Program-made: the position numbers and the translations under genes
Notes under the pieces: model-generated
What the model saw: only the letters and a program-made list of their open reading frames with translations
The model's database searches: none
What the model was told of the DNA's origin: nothing
Shown here: positions 37,211 through 46,658 of the stretch, one piece after another
Layout of the letters: each line of letters opens with the position of its first letter
How positions within the stretch are numbered: the stretch's first letter is position 1
Assembly: GCF_030295955.1 (NCBI RefSeq)
Contig: NZ_AP027363.1
Location: 3,284,344-3,348,343, forward strand
Direction of reading: 5' to 3'
DNA: 64,000 nucleotides
Source of the DNA: Thalassotalea agarivorans
Lineage (GTDB): Bacteria; Pseudomonadota; Gammaproteobacteria; Enterobacterales; Alteromonadaceae

Positions 37211-37453
37211 ATGGCTAAGAACACAAGTATTACACTAGGCGATCATTTTGACAGTTTTATTGCGAATCAAATTCAAAGTGGTAGATATGGTTCAGCCAGT
37301 GAAGTCGTAAGATCGGCACTTCGTTTATTAGAATCTCAAGAAACAAAGCTCAATAGTTTGCGACGCATGTTAGTTGAAGGTGAAAACAGTGGTATAGCTG
37401 ACTACGATCTTGAGTCTTTTATCAATGAGCTGGATGACGAGTTGAAAATGTGA
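37211..37453 (+). CDS. parD: ParD-like antitoxin
   Basis: This 80-residue protein is a ribbon-helix-helix antitoxin (SITLGDHFDSFIANQIQSGRYGSASEVVRSALRLLE) with an acidic, probably flexible C-terminal tail that should wrap the toxin. I chose the ATG at 37211 because a GGAGGA site precedes it. The longer frame starts in the promoter. It overlaps parE by 4 bases (ATGTGA), the usual layout. Confidence 0.9.
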   Translation: MAKNTSITLGDHFDSFIANQIQSGRYGSASEVVRSALRLLESQETKLNSLRRMLVEGENSGIADYDLESFINELDDELKM

Positions 37454-37749
37454 ACCTATTTCTACTGTCGAATAAGGCAAAAAATGACCTGGGAAATATA
37501 GCTTTGTTCAGTTATCACCGCTGGGGAAAAGAGCAAAGAAACATATATATCAGACAATTCGATGAAGCTTTTGGGTTACTCGCCAAAAACCCTTCTATCG
37601 GTATCCCATGTAATAACATTCAAAAAGATTTCTACAAATTCCCACAAGGCAGCCACTTAATTTTCTATAAGCTAATTGATAAAAATAGTATTCATATAAT
37701 TAGGATATTGCACAAAAGCGTGGATGTTTCCGCAATCATTGAAGATTAA
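37450..37749 (+). CDS. parE: ParE/RelE-superfamily toxin
   Basis: This 99-residue protein starts at a GTG that overlaps the parD stop. It shows the ParE pattern: LSNKAKNDLGNIALFSYHRWG, FGLLAKNPSIGIPCNNI and HLIFYKLIDKNSIHIIRILH. ParE toxins inhibit gyrase and are neutralised by ParD. The pair lies directly after the microcin cassette and may help stabilise that stretch. Its family assignment is firm, its activity is not shown. Confidence 0.88.
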   Translation: MNLFLLSNKAKNDLGNIALFSYHRWGKEQRNIYIRQFDEAFGLLAKNPSIGIPCNNIQKDFYKFPQGSHLIFYKLIDKNSIHIIRILHKSVDVSAIIED

Positions 37750-37813
37750 TTCTAGCCCGCACGCCGCTCTAATCTGCCATCAAAACCAGTCATGCATCTC
37801 AAACAAGTACATA

Positions 37814-37841
37814 AAAAGGCTAGCAACCGCTAGCCCTTTTT
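37814..37841. terminator. Bidirectional terminator between parE and the thioesterase gene
   Basis: GGCTAGC (37818-37824) and GCTAGCC (37829-37835) with loop AACC. Runs of A and T lie on either side, so it can end transcripts from both strands. Confidence 0.85.
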
Positions 37842-37861
37842 AAACAATTAATCGAGAAAAA

Positions 37862-38266
37862 CTACGACAATTGCGAAGCCAATCGCGCTTTAATCTCGCC
37901 ATCTATTTCAACAGGTTTCCCTGTTTTTTGATCAAGCACAACAAAGGTGATATCAGCATCTGCAACGACAGTGTCTGTGCCGTCAATGGTCACTTCTTGA
38001 TGAAAAACAGCACTTTTGCTGCCAATTTTTGCCAGCTTAGTGGCAATGTTTAAGGTTTGCCCCATGGTGGCGGCACTTCGATAATTGATATTGATATTAA
38101 CAATTACCCAAGCTAAACCTGCTTTTGCGAAGTATTCGATATCGCCTGTTGTTTCAAGCGCGGCCCAGCGTGCTTCTTCTAAAAACTCTAAATAACGCGC
38201 ATTGTTTACATGCTGATAAATATCTAAGTGATAACCACGCACTTTGATTTGGGTTTGGTGAATCAA
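37862..38266 (-). CDS. fadM: Hotdog-fold acyl-CoA thioesterase (FadM-like)
   Basis: This 134-residue thioesterase has the 4-hydroxybenzoyl-CoA-type active site with Asp in GYHLDIYQHVNNARYLEFLEE. That stretch closely matches E. coli FadM (YbaW), a long-chain acyl-CoA thioesterase linked to fatty-acid breakdown. It acts in the cytoplasm. It is a single-gene unit, divergent from the TolC-family operon. Confidence 0.85.
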   Translation of the reverse strand: MIHQTQIKVRGYHLDIYQHVNNARYLEFLEEARWAALETTGDIEYFAKAGLAWVIVNININYRSAATMGQTLNIATKLAKIGSKSAVFHQEVTIDGTDTVVADADITFVVLDQKTGKPVEIDGEIKARLASQLS

Positions 38267-38469
38267 GATTGTCTCCCAAGGTAAAATTTGCAGGCGTGAT
38301 TTTAGCCTAAAATCCTTAAAAATGTAGCTATTTAGCGAAAAATGAACCTGTTTTTACAAAACTACGTTTTATTTTTAAACGGCGCTGTTGCTTAGCGCTT
38401 ACATTAGAACCAGTGCCGTGTTAGATTAAAACGTAAACACGATGTAAAAAAATAGGTAAACATTACAGC

Positions 38470-39864
38470 ATGTATCGTCCAGGGTTATCTTTCGTCTTCT
38501 TCGTTGCTTGTGCTTTCGCCAGTAAAGCGCACAGTGAAATGCTGAGCTTTCAACAAGCTTGGCAAATGGTGCTGCAACACAACGATGCACTAGCAGCAGA
38601 GCGCGCCAATATTGAACGAGCTACCAACGTTGAAGATGCCTTTAGCGATTTAAATTTACCTACTGTTAGCCTTAATGCTGCCTTCACCCGCTTGGATAGA
38701 GATGTACAAGTTAAACCGTCTGATCTTATCGCCAGCATGCCAATTGCCGATGTAAACGCTGGCTTAGGCATTGATGTAGACAACTTAGATGGGCTGTTTA
38801 CGTCAACGCTAACCGAGCGAGACTTCTTTACCAGTTCGGTCACGGCACTTTGGCCTATTTATACCGGTGGTAAAATCTCGGCAGCTCAAGATATTGCAAG
38901 CCAACAAACCCTAGAAGCAAGCTATTTGTATGAGCTTAAAAAACAAAAAAGCTTTCAAGACCTCACCAAGTTTTACTATGCCGTTGTGCTAAGTGAACAA
39001 ATCCTACAAACCAAGCAAGCCTATGAGGATGGGTTAGCGAAACACTTAGATAACGCGCAAAAAATGGAAGAGCAGGGCCAGCTTGCAAAAGTGGAACGGC
39101 TGCAAGCGGAAGTGTCGTATGACAGGGCAAAAGTAGCGCGTCAAAAATCGCAGAAAGATTTGGAAATCGCCCATATTGCACTCACTAAGCTGGTTAAATC
39201 AGAATCAACAGTTGAGCCAACATCAGCCTTGTTTATTAATGAAACACTGCCGGAAATGTCTGCGTTTAAACAAAAAACGGTCGAACACTATCCCGGCTTA
39301 AAAATTATAGAAGCAAAAGAAGCGCAAGCTAACAGCGTAATAGAAATAGAGAAGGGAAAGTATCACCCTGAAGTGTTCTTCTTTGGTAACTACAATTTAT
39401 ATGAAGAAGATAACTTTGCCTCTGAAATATTACCGGATTGGGAAATAGGCGTAGGTATTAAGGTGCCTATATTAGATACCTCTGGCCGTTCTGGTAAAAA
39501 GAAGGCGGCGTACAGCCAAGTCATGCAAGCACGCTATTTAAAAGCACAAGCAAAAAGCGATTTAACGGTGCTGGTGGAAAAAGTCTATATGGAAGCCGAG
39601 CAGTCACTGGAAGAATACAACGGGTTAGCTTCTAGCCTTGCTCTTGCCGAAGAAAATCTAAAACTAAGGGAAAAAGCATTCGCACAAGGCTTATCTACAT
39701 CGCTTTCTGTGGTTGATGCTCATATTTATCTCGCCAGTATTCGCTCTGAAAGGCTTTATGCTGCTTACAAATACGTGGTATCGCTAAGCGAACTCGTATC
39801 AGTTAGTGGCGAAATACAAGCCTTTTCTCGCCTGCAAAACGAACAAGGAGTACCTGTAAACTAA
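38470..39864 (+). CDS. TolC-family outer-membrane efflux protein
   Basis: This 464-residue protein has a signal peptide (about 1-22) and the two repeats of an outer-membrane efflux protein, each a helical hairpin framing beta strands (LSFQQAWQMVLQHNDALAAERANIE; EKAFAQGLSTSLSVVDAHIYLASI). It forms the outer channel. It is first in a four-gene operon with an HlyD protein and two ABC-2 permeases. It might also serve the microcin exporter nearby, which has no TolC of its own, but that is speculation. Confidence 0.88.
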   Translation: MYRPGLSFVFFVACAFASKAHSEMLSFQQAWQMVLQHNDALAAERANIERATNVEDAFSDLNLPTVSLNAAFTRLDRDVQVKPSDLIASMPIADVNAGLGIDVDNLDGLFTSTLTERDFFTSSVTALWPIYTGGKISAAQDIASQQTLEASYLYELKKQKSFQDLTKFYYAVVLSEQILQTKQAYEDGLAKHLDNAQKMEEQGQLAKVERLQAEVSYDRAKVARQKSQKDLEIAHIALTKLVKSESTVEPTSALFINETLPEMSAFKQKTVEHYPGLKIIEAKEAQANSVIEIEKGKYHPEVFFFGNYNLYEEDNFASEILPDWEIGVGIKVPILDTSGRSGKKKAAYSQVMQARYLKAQAKSDLTVLVEKVYMEAEQSLEEYNGLASSLALAEENLKLREKAFAQGLSTSLSVVDAHIYLASIRSERLYAAYKYVVSLSELVSVSGEIQAFSRLQNEQGVPVN

Positions 39865-40838
39865 TGAATTATCTCAAACAAATACTCTTACCGTTAGTGA
39901 TTATTAGCTTGGTCGGCTGGCTGTTTTACCACTTTTATTTGGCTTATCAAAAGCCCGTCGATCGCATTCAAGGGCAGATAGAAGCGCAGCAATATAGTGT
40001 GTCATCTAAAATTGCTGGCCGCATCAATAAAGTCTTAGTGCGTAAAGGCGATATCGTTGAACGCGATCAATTGATTTTTACCATGCTTAGCCCCGAAATA
40101 GACGCAAAACTAGCTCAGGCAACTGCCGCTGAACGCGCTGCTGGCGCGGTAAAAGAGCAGGCAGATGCAGGCGCACGGAAACAAGAAATAGCCGCCGCCG
40201 AAAGCCAATGGCAAAAAGCAAAAGCCGCGAAAGAGCTGATGGAAAAAACCTTTACGCGCTTAGACAATCTATTTAAGGAAGGTGTTGTTTCAGAGCAAAA
40301 ACGTGATGAAGCCTTTACACAAATGAAAGCCGCACAGTTTAACGAAAAATCGGCTTATCAAATGTACCAAATGGCACAAGAGGGCGCTCGCGCAGAAACC
40401 AAGAAAGCGGCAGCAGAACAAGAGCAAATGGCTGCTGGTGTGGTCGCTGAAGTGCAGGCATACCAAGAAGAAACACAGATCAAAAGTTGGCACAGTGGTG
40501 AAGTAGCAAACGTATTACTGCAAGAAGGTGAACTAGCGCCACAAGGTTTCCCTGTAGTAACTATTATCGATATAAGTGATGCTTGGGCCGTCTTTCATGT
40601 GAAAGAAATAGACCTTAAACGTTTTGAAATTGGTACTAAGCTCGATGTACTTATTCCGGCGCTTGGTGACACCCCTTATTCGTTCGAGGTATCACATGTA
40701 GCGGTGATGGGTGAGTTTGCCACATGGAAAGCCACGTCTAACAATCAAGGATTTGATATAAGAACCTTTGAAATAGAAGCTCGACCTACTCAACCCATCG
40801 CAGGGCTTCGTGTTGGTATGTCAATGGTTGTTGAATAA
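39864..40838 (+). CDS. HlyD-family membrane fusion protein
   Basis: This 324-residue adaptor has one N-terminal membrane segment (about 8-27). A lipoyl half follows (RIQGQIEAQQYSVSSKIAGRINKVLVRKGDIVERDQLIF). A long Ala/Glu/Lys/Gln-rich coiled coil (about 90-200) and a second lipoyl plus barrel part (IKSWHSGEVANVLLQEGELAPQGFPVVTI) come after. It resembles YhiI/YbhG-type partners of ABC-2 permeases. Its ATG shares one base with the preceding stop (TAATG). Confidence 0.88.
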   Translation: MNYLKQILLPLVIISLVGWLFYHFYLAYQKPVDRIQGQIEAQQYSVSSKIAGRINKVLVRKGDIVERDQLIFTMLSPEIDAKLAQATAAERAAGAVKEQADAGARKQEIAAAESQWQKAKAAKELMEKTFTRLDNLFKEGVVSEQKRDEAFTQMKAAQFNEKSAYQMYQMAQEGARAETKKAAAEQEQMAAGVVAEVQAYQEETQIKSWHSGEVANVLLQEGELAPQGFPVVTIIDISDAWAVFHVKEIDLKRFEIGTKLDVLIPALGDTPYSFEVSHVAVMGEFATWKATSNNQGFDIRTFEIEARPTQPIAGLRVGMSMVVE

Positions 40839-40850
40839 GCGCCAGCATCA

Positions 40851-42005
40851 ATGAATACGTTTAGTCAGGGACTTCGGACCTTTTATCATTCGCTTAAAGC
40901 TGATAAATGGCTGTTTGTGCTGACGTGTTTCGCGCCAATGTTAATGAGCTTAATCATATGGCTTATTTTTTCTGCACACTTTGCTACGCAGTTGCCTGTC
41001 GCCGTTGTCGATCAAGACAAAACAACAATGTCTCGCGCGCTTATACGGTACTACGATGCCAGCCCAACAATATCGATAAACAAAACTGTTGAAGATATCA
41101 GTAGCGCACAAGCGTTAATGAACAAGGGTGATGTTTACGCCATTATTATTATCCCCAAGTATCTAGAGCGAGAAACAGTTAAAGGTAGCTCGCCTACGGT
41201 CACTACTCGGTATAACAGTCAATATGTGCTGATCGGTAAACTGATAAAGTCGGCATTAGTGCAAGCCCACGGCACGTTTAATGCGATGGTCGAAATAATT
41301 AGAAATACTGCCGCTACCCATGGCAACGTCGCGCTTGCAATGAGCGAAGCACTGCCCATTAATCAACAAATCACCTCGCTATACAATGGTAAAAATGACT
41401 ACGCACAGTTTTTAGTTGCGGCTGCTGTTCCCGCCCTATGGCAAATTATTATTATGGCAGCCACTGTGTTGTTTCTCGAAAAGAACAAAGGGCAATTATT
41501 AGTACAGAATCAAGCCAGACGAAAAACCTTTTGGCTGCTTATTAAAGGGTTACTCCCTTTTTCAGTATTGTTTTTTGCCCAAACCTTATTGTTTTTCATG
41601 TTTGCGTTGATGTATGCCAATTGGCCCTTTAATGGCAACTTCGCCATTATGATAACGGCCTGCTTTATAGCAACCATCGCTTGCCAGAGCTTAGCGGCTT
41701 TCTTGTATAGTATTACCCTTGATGCAGCACGTGCCATGAGTTTGGTCGCGGGTATGGCAGCACCTGCATTTGCTTTTATGGGGATTACCTTTCCAAGTAG
41801 CGATATGCCTGTACTCGCGCTAATTTGGAGAAGCTTACTACCAGCTTCCCACTATATTGAGCTGCAAAATCAACAGATGAACTACGGCACAGTGTTGTTT
41901 TCCACTTTTAGTAATCTGTTGTCTCTCTTTGCCTTTGCTGTGTTACTAGTTGCAGCAAGTTATATTTTCTATAAACGACAGCCACAAGGTGAAACGCAAT
42001 GTTAG
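40851..42005 (+). CDS. ABC-2 type permease
   Basis: This 384-residue protein has an N-terminal membrane helix, a large periplasmic domain (about 45-200, beginning VAVVDQDKTTMSRALIRYYDASP) and five C-terminal helices, the ABC2_membrane_3 layout of YhhJ/YbhS. Twelve bases separate it from the adaptor gene, and a paralogous permease follows with a 7-base overlap. No ATP-binding gene is in the operon, which is unusual for an ABC exporter. Confidence 0.82.
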   Translation: MNTFSQGLRTFYHSLKADKWLFVLTCFAPMLMSLIIWLIFSAHFATQLPVAVVDQDKTTMSRALIRYYDASPTISINKTVEDISSAQALMNKGDVYAIIIIPKYLERETVKGSSPTVTTRYNSQYVLIGKLIKSALVQAHGTFNAMVEIIRNTAATHGNVALAMSEALPINQQITSLYNGKNDYAQFLVAAAVPALWQIIIMAATVLFLEKNKGQLLVQNQARRKTFWLLIKGLLPFSVLFFAQTLLFFMFALMYANWPFNGNFAIMITACFIATIACQSLAAFLYSITLDAARAMSLVAGMAAPAFAFMGITFPSSDMPVLALIWRSLLPASHYIELQNQQMNYGTVLFSTFSNLLSLFAFAVLLVAASYIFYKRQPQGETQC

Positions 42006-43150
42006 CCTGGAGTAAGCTGTTTAAAGCCGAATGCAAAGCCATATTTAGCAATGTACCTTTACTGGTAACGGTATTTTTTGGCGTAGTATTTTATTCTTTT
42101 TTATATCCCTTGCCGTATGCCAAACAAACGCCGCACAACCTGCCAATTGTAGTTGTCGATAAAGACAATTCAGCGCTTAGTCGACAACTGATTCGTATGA
42201 TTGACGCAACGCCTGAAGTTAACGTGTTGTCCACGGTCAATTCAGTTGCAGAAGCACAAGATAGCTTGGCGCAAGAACAAACCAAAGGCTATTTGATTGT
42301 GCCTAGCCACTTCAGCAAACAGTTAATTATGGGAGAAATACCAACATTAAATTACGGCGGCGACGGTTCATTGTTTTTAGTTTTTGGCACCATAGTGGAG
42401 GGGATCTCTTATTCCGTTGGTACGCTTACAGCGTCAATAAAAGTACAACAATCGATCATTGCTGGCGACAACATTAACCATGCAGTAAAGGGCTATGATG
42501 CTATAAAACTTGATTTAAAGCCGGTTTATAATCCCACGATCGGTTATCAGAATTACGTCGTGCCTGCGGTGTTTATCTTGATACTACACCAAACCTTACT
42601 TATTGCTGTAGGTCTTGTCGGCGCCGATCAAAAGCGCAGTAAAATCGACATTACTGCGACCAAGCCATATTGGTTGATAGCGCCACTGTGGCAGTTATTG
42701 TTAGTACGGTTTGTTATGTTTGTCGCCATTTATATACCGCTATCAGCTTATTACCTTGGCGCAGCTCTGGTTTATTATGATGTACCAAGGCTCGCAGATA
42801 TGGGTGATATAGTTTTAATTACTCTGCCATTTCTACTTGCGGTTATCGCGTTAGGTATTTGCTTGGGTTGTTTAATCGATAAGAAAGAGAATGTAACGCT
42901 AGTGGTGCTATTGTCTTCGCTACCATTGGTATTTTTAGCCGGATTTATTTGGCCTACCGAGAGCATTCCACTACTGTTAAATGCCTCTGCTCAGTTTATT
43001 CCATCGACGGCAGCAATAAGCATGTATTTGCATAGCAACCAAATGGGTGCAGGCTTAAGCCAGGTGATGACACAGATTCATCAATTATGGGCGTTAGTAT
43101 TATTGTATGTGTTGATCAGCTTTTACTTGCTAAGCAAAGCTCGACAATAA
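41999..43150 (+). CDS. ABC-2 type permease (paralog)
   Basis: This 383-residue protein has the same layout as its neighbour: an N-terminal helix, a periplasmic domain opening IVVVDKDNSALSRQLIRMIDATPEV, and five helices. It shares the VDxDxSxLSRxLIRxxDA motif, so the pair arose by duplication and probably forms a heterodimer. It is last in the operon and converges on the VOC gene seven bases away. The ATPase partner is not in the window. Confidence 0.82.
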   Translation: MLAWSKLFKAECKAIFSNVPLLVTVFFGVVFYSFLYPLPYAKQTPHNLPIVVVDKDNSALSRQLIRMIDATPEVNVLSTVNSVAEAQDSLAQEQTKGYLIVPSHFSKQLIMGEIPTLNYGGDGSLFLVFGTIVEGISYSVGTLTASIKVQQSIIAGDNINHAVKGYDAIKLDLKPVYNPTIGYQNYVVPAVFILILHQTLLIAVGLVGADQKRSKIDITATKPYWLIAPLWQLLLVRFVMFVAIYIPLSAYYLGAALVYYDVPRLADMGDIVLITLPFLLAVIALGICLGCLIDKKENVTLVVLLSSLPLVFLAGFIWPTESIPLLLNASAQFIPSTAAISMYLHSNQMGAGLSQVMTQIHQLWALVLLYVLISFYLLSKARQ

Positions 43151-43156
43151 CCAAAG

Positions 43157-43513
43157 TTATTTATCAGACCACACCGCTAATTCGTTGCCACTCGGTTCGG
43201 TAAAATGAAAGCGTCTGCCGCCAGGAAACTCAAAAATATCCTTAACAATGTTTCCACCATGGCTTTGAATAGCAAGTAAGCAAGCGTTTAAATCTTCATG
43301 ATAAAGCACAATCAGTGCGCTGCCTGTAGCCGTCTGGGCTGACATATCAGCGCGATAAAAGCCCCCCATCAGGCCTGAATTGTCAAACGCGGTGTAATCG
43401 GGACCAAAATCAGTAAATGACCAACCAAACACCTGCTCAAAGAATTGCTTGGTAATGGTTAAGTCAGCTGCGGCAAATTCAACATAATTAATTTGGTTAC
43501 TTACTAAGCTCAT
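43157..43513 (-). CDS. VOC-family protein
   Basis: This 118-residue protein has the VOC pattern: INYVEFAAADLTITKQFFEQVFGWSF, then a PGGRRFHFTEPSGNELAVWS end. It is similar to glyoxalase/bleomycin-resistance-like proteins such as those fused in YdcF-type families. The substrate is unknown. It is followed upstream by a small membrane protein gene nine bases away and probably shares its promoter. Confidence 0.82.
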   Translation of the reverse strand: MSLVSNQINYVEFAAADLTITKQFFEQVFGWSFTDFGPDYTAFDNSGLMGGFYRADMSAQTATGSALIVLYHEDLNACLLAIQSHGGNIVKDIFEFPGGRRFHFTEPSGNELAVWSDK

Positions 43514-43521
43514 AAAAAATC

Positions 43522-43887
43522 CTAAATAGCCGGTTTTTCAGTACTAAAATAGACACGTGCTAGTAATAAAGACACACCAAAGTAGGCGATACCAAACAAC
43601 ACAAAATCAGCAAGTGATGGGTCTATGGTGACAAAGCTCAAACAACAAATATGGCCGATAAGTCCAATGGTACACATTAAGTAGAAAAAGCTTCTAAAAA
43701 AGCGCATATCTACCGTTAACACTGATAACAAAGTAAACACGGCAGCAATAATCGAGATATATACATTACTGAGCGTTGCGCTAAGGTTGCTGATATAAAT
43801 AAACGTACCAACAAAAGACCACAAATGTAGAAAAGTGAAGGGCAGGCCATCGGCATAGTTTGTTGTTCTTATTGTGACTCTCGCCAT
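43522..43887 (-). CDS. Four-helix membrane protein of unknown function
   Basis: This 121-residue protein has four hydrophobic segments (about 20-36, 41-58, 66-84 and 92-112). The family is not recognised. It lies nine bases before the VOC gene and behind the MaoC-domain gene, on the same strand. Confidence 0.55.
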   Translation of the reverse strand: MARVTIRTTNYADGLPFTFLHLWSFVGTFIYISNLSATLSNVYISIIAAVFTLLSVLTVDMRFFRSFFYLMCTIGLIGHICCLSFVTIDPSLADFVLFGIAYFGVSLLLARVYFSTEKPAI

Positions 43888-43918
43888 GATGTTTTAAATC
43901 CTTGTTACTGCTCAAAAA

Positions 43919-43944
43919 AAAGAGCGTTATGCCGCTCTTTTTTG
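43919..43944 (-). terminator. Terminator overlapping the MaoC gene end
   Basis: AAAGAGCG (43919-43926) and CGCTCTTT (43933-43940) with loop TTATGC, overlapping the stop codon at 43927, with A/T runs on both sides. Confidence 0.8.
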
Positions 43945-44769
43945 TTTAACTAAACACACTAGAAATCTATCTTTAAAATCGGAGGAATACAACGATAATT
44001 TGCGCGGAGATTCTTGCGCTAACGCTACACCATTTGGTAAAAAGCATGGCCTATTAAAGCTCACTTTTAACTCGCCAGCGTTCTCTAACTGGCTTTGGTC
44101 CATATTGGCAAGCATCCAATGTACGTTGTACATACCATGCATAAGCGATGTTTTTAAACCAAACATTTTTGCAAAAATAGCGTGTAAGTGAATTAAATTA
44201 TAATCGCCTGACACTTTTGCATATTGCCAAGCAATGCTTTGCTCCACCTTGTGCGTTGCCATTACGTCATCTACGTTAGCTTCTTTGCTATTAGCATTAG
44301 CTGTTTTAGCCGACTTATATTGCTTGTTCTTATCCAAAATATGATTAACGTTTTCAAGCGTTACTTCGCCATCTTGAATCATCGACGTTTTCAACTGATA
44401 CACTATACCTTTATCGCTTTTCACATAGTTTTCCATGGTCACTTGAATATCGGTTTTCTGTGTCCAATCATGCGCTTTAATAAATTTAAAGTGGCTAGCA
44501 ATGTGAATAAGCCCAAGCAGCGAACTCGGGTTTTTACTTTGCGAAAAGGTTAAACCAACGTAAGGGTAAGCGATCAAAAACATGTAGGTAGGCAACACTT
44601 CCTGGCAGTTAAAGAGCTTTTTAAATGCGATGATTTTTTCTGGATCAGGAGCGATGTCTTTAAACGTGCGGGTACAAGGTTCAAACGCATCCAGCGGATA
44701 TTTTTTTCGTGTAGCGACCGACCACAAAATTTCACTTGTCGAAGGTGCTGTTGTATCTAGGCTTTCCAT
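43927..44769 (-). CDS. MaoC-like acyl-CoA dehydratase-domain protein
   Basis: This 280-residue protein has a C-terminal MaoC/R-hydratase hotdog domain with the catalytic Asp/His in YAKVSGDYNLIHLHAIFAKMFG and a later SLMHGMYNVHWM. The N-terminal half (PTYMFLIAYPYV) is probably a second, degenerate hotdog. Such proteins hydrate enoyl-CoA or enoyl-ACP in lipid metabolism. The exact substrate is unclear. It is a single transcription unit ended by a terminator. Confidence 0.78.
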   Translation of the reverse strand: MESLDTTAPSTSEILWSVATRKKYPLDAFEPCTRTFKDIAPDPEKIIAFKKLFNCQEVLPTYMFLIAYPYVGLTFSQSKNPSSLLGLIHIASHFKFIKAHDWTQKTDIQVTMENYVKSDKGIVYQLKTSMIQDGEVTLENVNHILDKNKQYKSAKTANANSKEANVDDVMATHKVEQSIAWQYAKVSGDYNLIHLHAIFAKMFGLKTSLMHGMYNVHWMLANMDQSQLENAGELKVSFNRPCFLPNGVALAQESPRKLSLYSSDFKDRFLVCLVKQKRAA

Positions 44770-44835
44770 ATTAACACCCTATTAACACTTAATAGCGCTA
44801 AGATAGCAAAATTTCCGGCTATCGAAAAGTAAAAA

Positions 44836-44855
44836 GGGCGATTAATCGCCCTTAG
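44836..44855 (-). terminator. Terminator after pgi
   Basis: GGGCGAT (44836-44842) and ATCGCCC (44845-44851), with a T run on the minus strand (44831-44835), three bases from the pgi stop. Confidence 0.8.
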
Positions 44856-44857
44856 TT

Positions 44858-46480
44858 TTATCGTTTTCTGAAGATTTCAATCAACGCATTGGTTGATGCG
44901 TCATTGTCTAACGCTTCGTCTTTATTGACCAATTTGCTTAGCACTTGGTTGCCTAACGCCTTACCAAGTTCTACACCCCATTGATCGTAAGAGTTAACAT
45001 CCCAAATAACGCCCTGCACAAAAACTTTGTGCTCATACAAGGCAATTAAGCTACCTAACGTTTTAGGATCTAATCTATCAAAAATCAGCGTATTGCTTGG
45101 TTTATTACCTGGCATTTCTTTATGTTGAGCAAGCGAGTCGATTTCACTTTCATCCACTTTACCGGCTAGGTTGGCTTTAATTTCCTCAACCGTCTGTCCT
45201 GCCATTAACGCTTGTGTTTGACCAAAACAATTACTTGCTAGCATGGCATGATGATCAGCAACATCGTGGTGCGGATACAAAGGCAACATAAAGTCTGCCG
45301 GAATAATTGTCGCGCCTTGGTGAATTAACTGATGGAACGAGTGTTGACCATTAGTGCCTTCGCTACCCCAAATAATGGGCCCAGTTTCATAATTAACGAC
45401 GGTATCTTGTTTAGTAACAAATTTACCGTTACTTTCCATGTCTAACTGCTGCACATAAGCAGGTAATCCACGTAAGTAATGATAGTAAGGCAATAACACG
45501 TGAGACTGAGCACCAAAGAAATTACGGTACCAAATACCAAGCAATGCCATGATAACCGGCATATTTTGCTCTAAAGGCGCATCGCAAAAGTGTTGGTCCA
45601 TGTCGTAAGCGCCCTGTAAAAACGCTTCAAAGTTGTCGTAACCAATACCTAATGCCAAAGGCAAACCAATTGCTGACCATACAGAATAACGACCACCAAC
45701 CCAATCCCACATAGGGAATACATTTTCTGGGTCAATACCTAACGCTTTGGCTCCTTCAACATTGGTTGATACACATGCAAAGTGCTTGGCTATGTGCGCT
45801 TCGCCCGCCTGTTCAACAAACCACTGTCTTGCGCTTTGCATATTACGCAGCGTTTCTTGAGTTGTAAGCGTTTTTGATGAGGTAACAATTAAGGTTGTTT
45901 CTGGATCAAGTTTGGCAACCACGTCCTGCATATGACAACCATCAACGTTAGCAACATAATGAACCTTGATATGGTTTTGATAAGGCTTAAGCGCCTCAGA
46001 CATGATTTTAGGACCTAAAAAGCTACCGCCAATACCAACGCTTATCACATCGGTGAACGCTTTGCCGGTATAGCCTTTAGTTTCGCCTGATACGATACCA
46101 TTTACATAAGCTTTGATTTTAGCCAATGTTTGTTTGATAACGGGCATCACGTCTTCGCCGTCAACCTTAACTTGGTTGTCGCCAAAATGTCTTAGTGCTG
46201 TATGCAATACTGCGCGTTTTTCAGTAGAGTTAATTTTCTCACCGGCAAACATACCATCGCGGGCGCCACTAATATTGGCCGCTTTAGCTAGATCGATAAG
46301 AAGTGCGAAGGTTTCGTCTGTAATACGGTTTTTAGAAAAATCTAAGGTAATACCCGACGCTTGCATAGAAAATTGCAAAAAGCGGTTATCGTTTTGCGCA
46401 AAAAGATCACGCATGTGCGTGTTTTTAATTGATTCAAAATGGCTTTGAAGTGCCTGCCACTGACTAGATTCAGTTAACAT
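44858..46480 (-). CDS. pgi: Glucose-6-phosphate isomerase
   Basis: This 540-residue enzyme carries the PGI signatures FPMWDWVGGRYSVWSAIGLP and the GIGGSFLGP phosphate-binding loop, plus GTNGQHSFHQLIHQG. Length matches the bacterial family. It interconverts glucose-6-phosphate and fructose-6-phosphate in the cytoplasm. It lies just downstream of atpC, but a terminator separates them. glmU would often be found in this place. Confidence 0.97.
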   Translation of the reverse strand: MLTESSQWQALQSHFESIKNTHMRDLFAQNDNRFLQFSMQASGITLDFSKNRITDETFALLIDLAKAANISGARDGMFAGEKINSTEKRAVLHTALRHFGDNQVKVDGEDVMPVIKQTLAKIKAYVNGIVSGETKGYTGKAFTDVISVGIGGSFLGPKIMSEALKPYQNHIKVHYVANVDGCHMQDVVAKLDPETTLIVTSSKTLTTQETLRNMQSARQWFVEQAGEAHIAKHFACVSTNVEGAKALGIDPENVFPMWDWVGGRYSVWSAIGLPLALGIGYDNFEAFLQGAYDMDQHFCDAPLEQNMPVIMALLGIWYRNFFGAQSHVLLPYYHYLRGLPAYVQQLDMESNGKFVTKQDTVVNYETGPIIWGSEGTNGQHSFHQLIHQGATIIPADFMLPLYPHHDVADHHAMLASNCFGQTQALMAGQTVEEIKANLAGKVDESEIDSLAQHKEMPGNKPSNTLIFDRLDPKTLGSLIALYEHKVFVQGVIWDVNSYDQWGVELGKALGNQVLSKLVNKDEALDNDASTNALIEIFRKR

Positions 46481-46632
46481 AAGACCCCCACTTGCATATA
46501 GCAGAGCTATACCAAGCTTTATTTACTAGTTCTCCCCCACTAGTTGCTCGTATTATGACACAAACGAAAATAAATGCGTGCTTAAAATAGTACAAAAACA
46601 CTTTCAAGGGATTGGGTGGATAAAAGCGATAA

Positions 46633-46658
46633 AAAAAGCGGCTTAATAGCCGCTTTTT
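46633..46658 (-). terminator. Terminator of the atp operon
   Basis: AAAAAGCGGCT (46633-46643) and AGCCGCTTTTT (46648-46658) with loop TAAT, 37 bases after the atpC stop. Confidence 0.9.
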
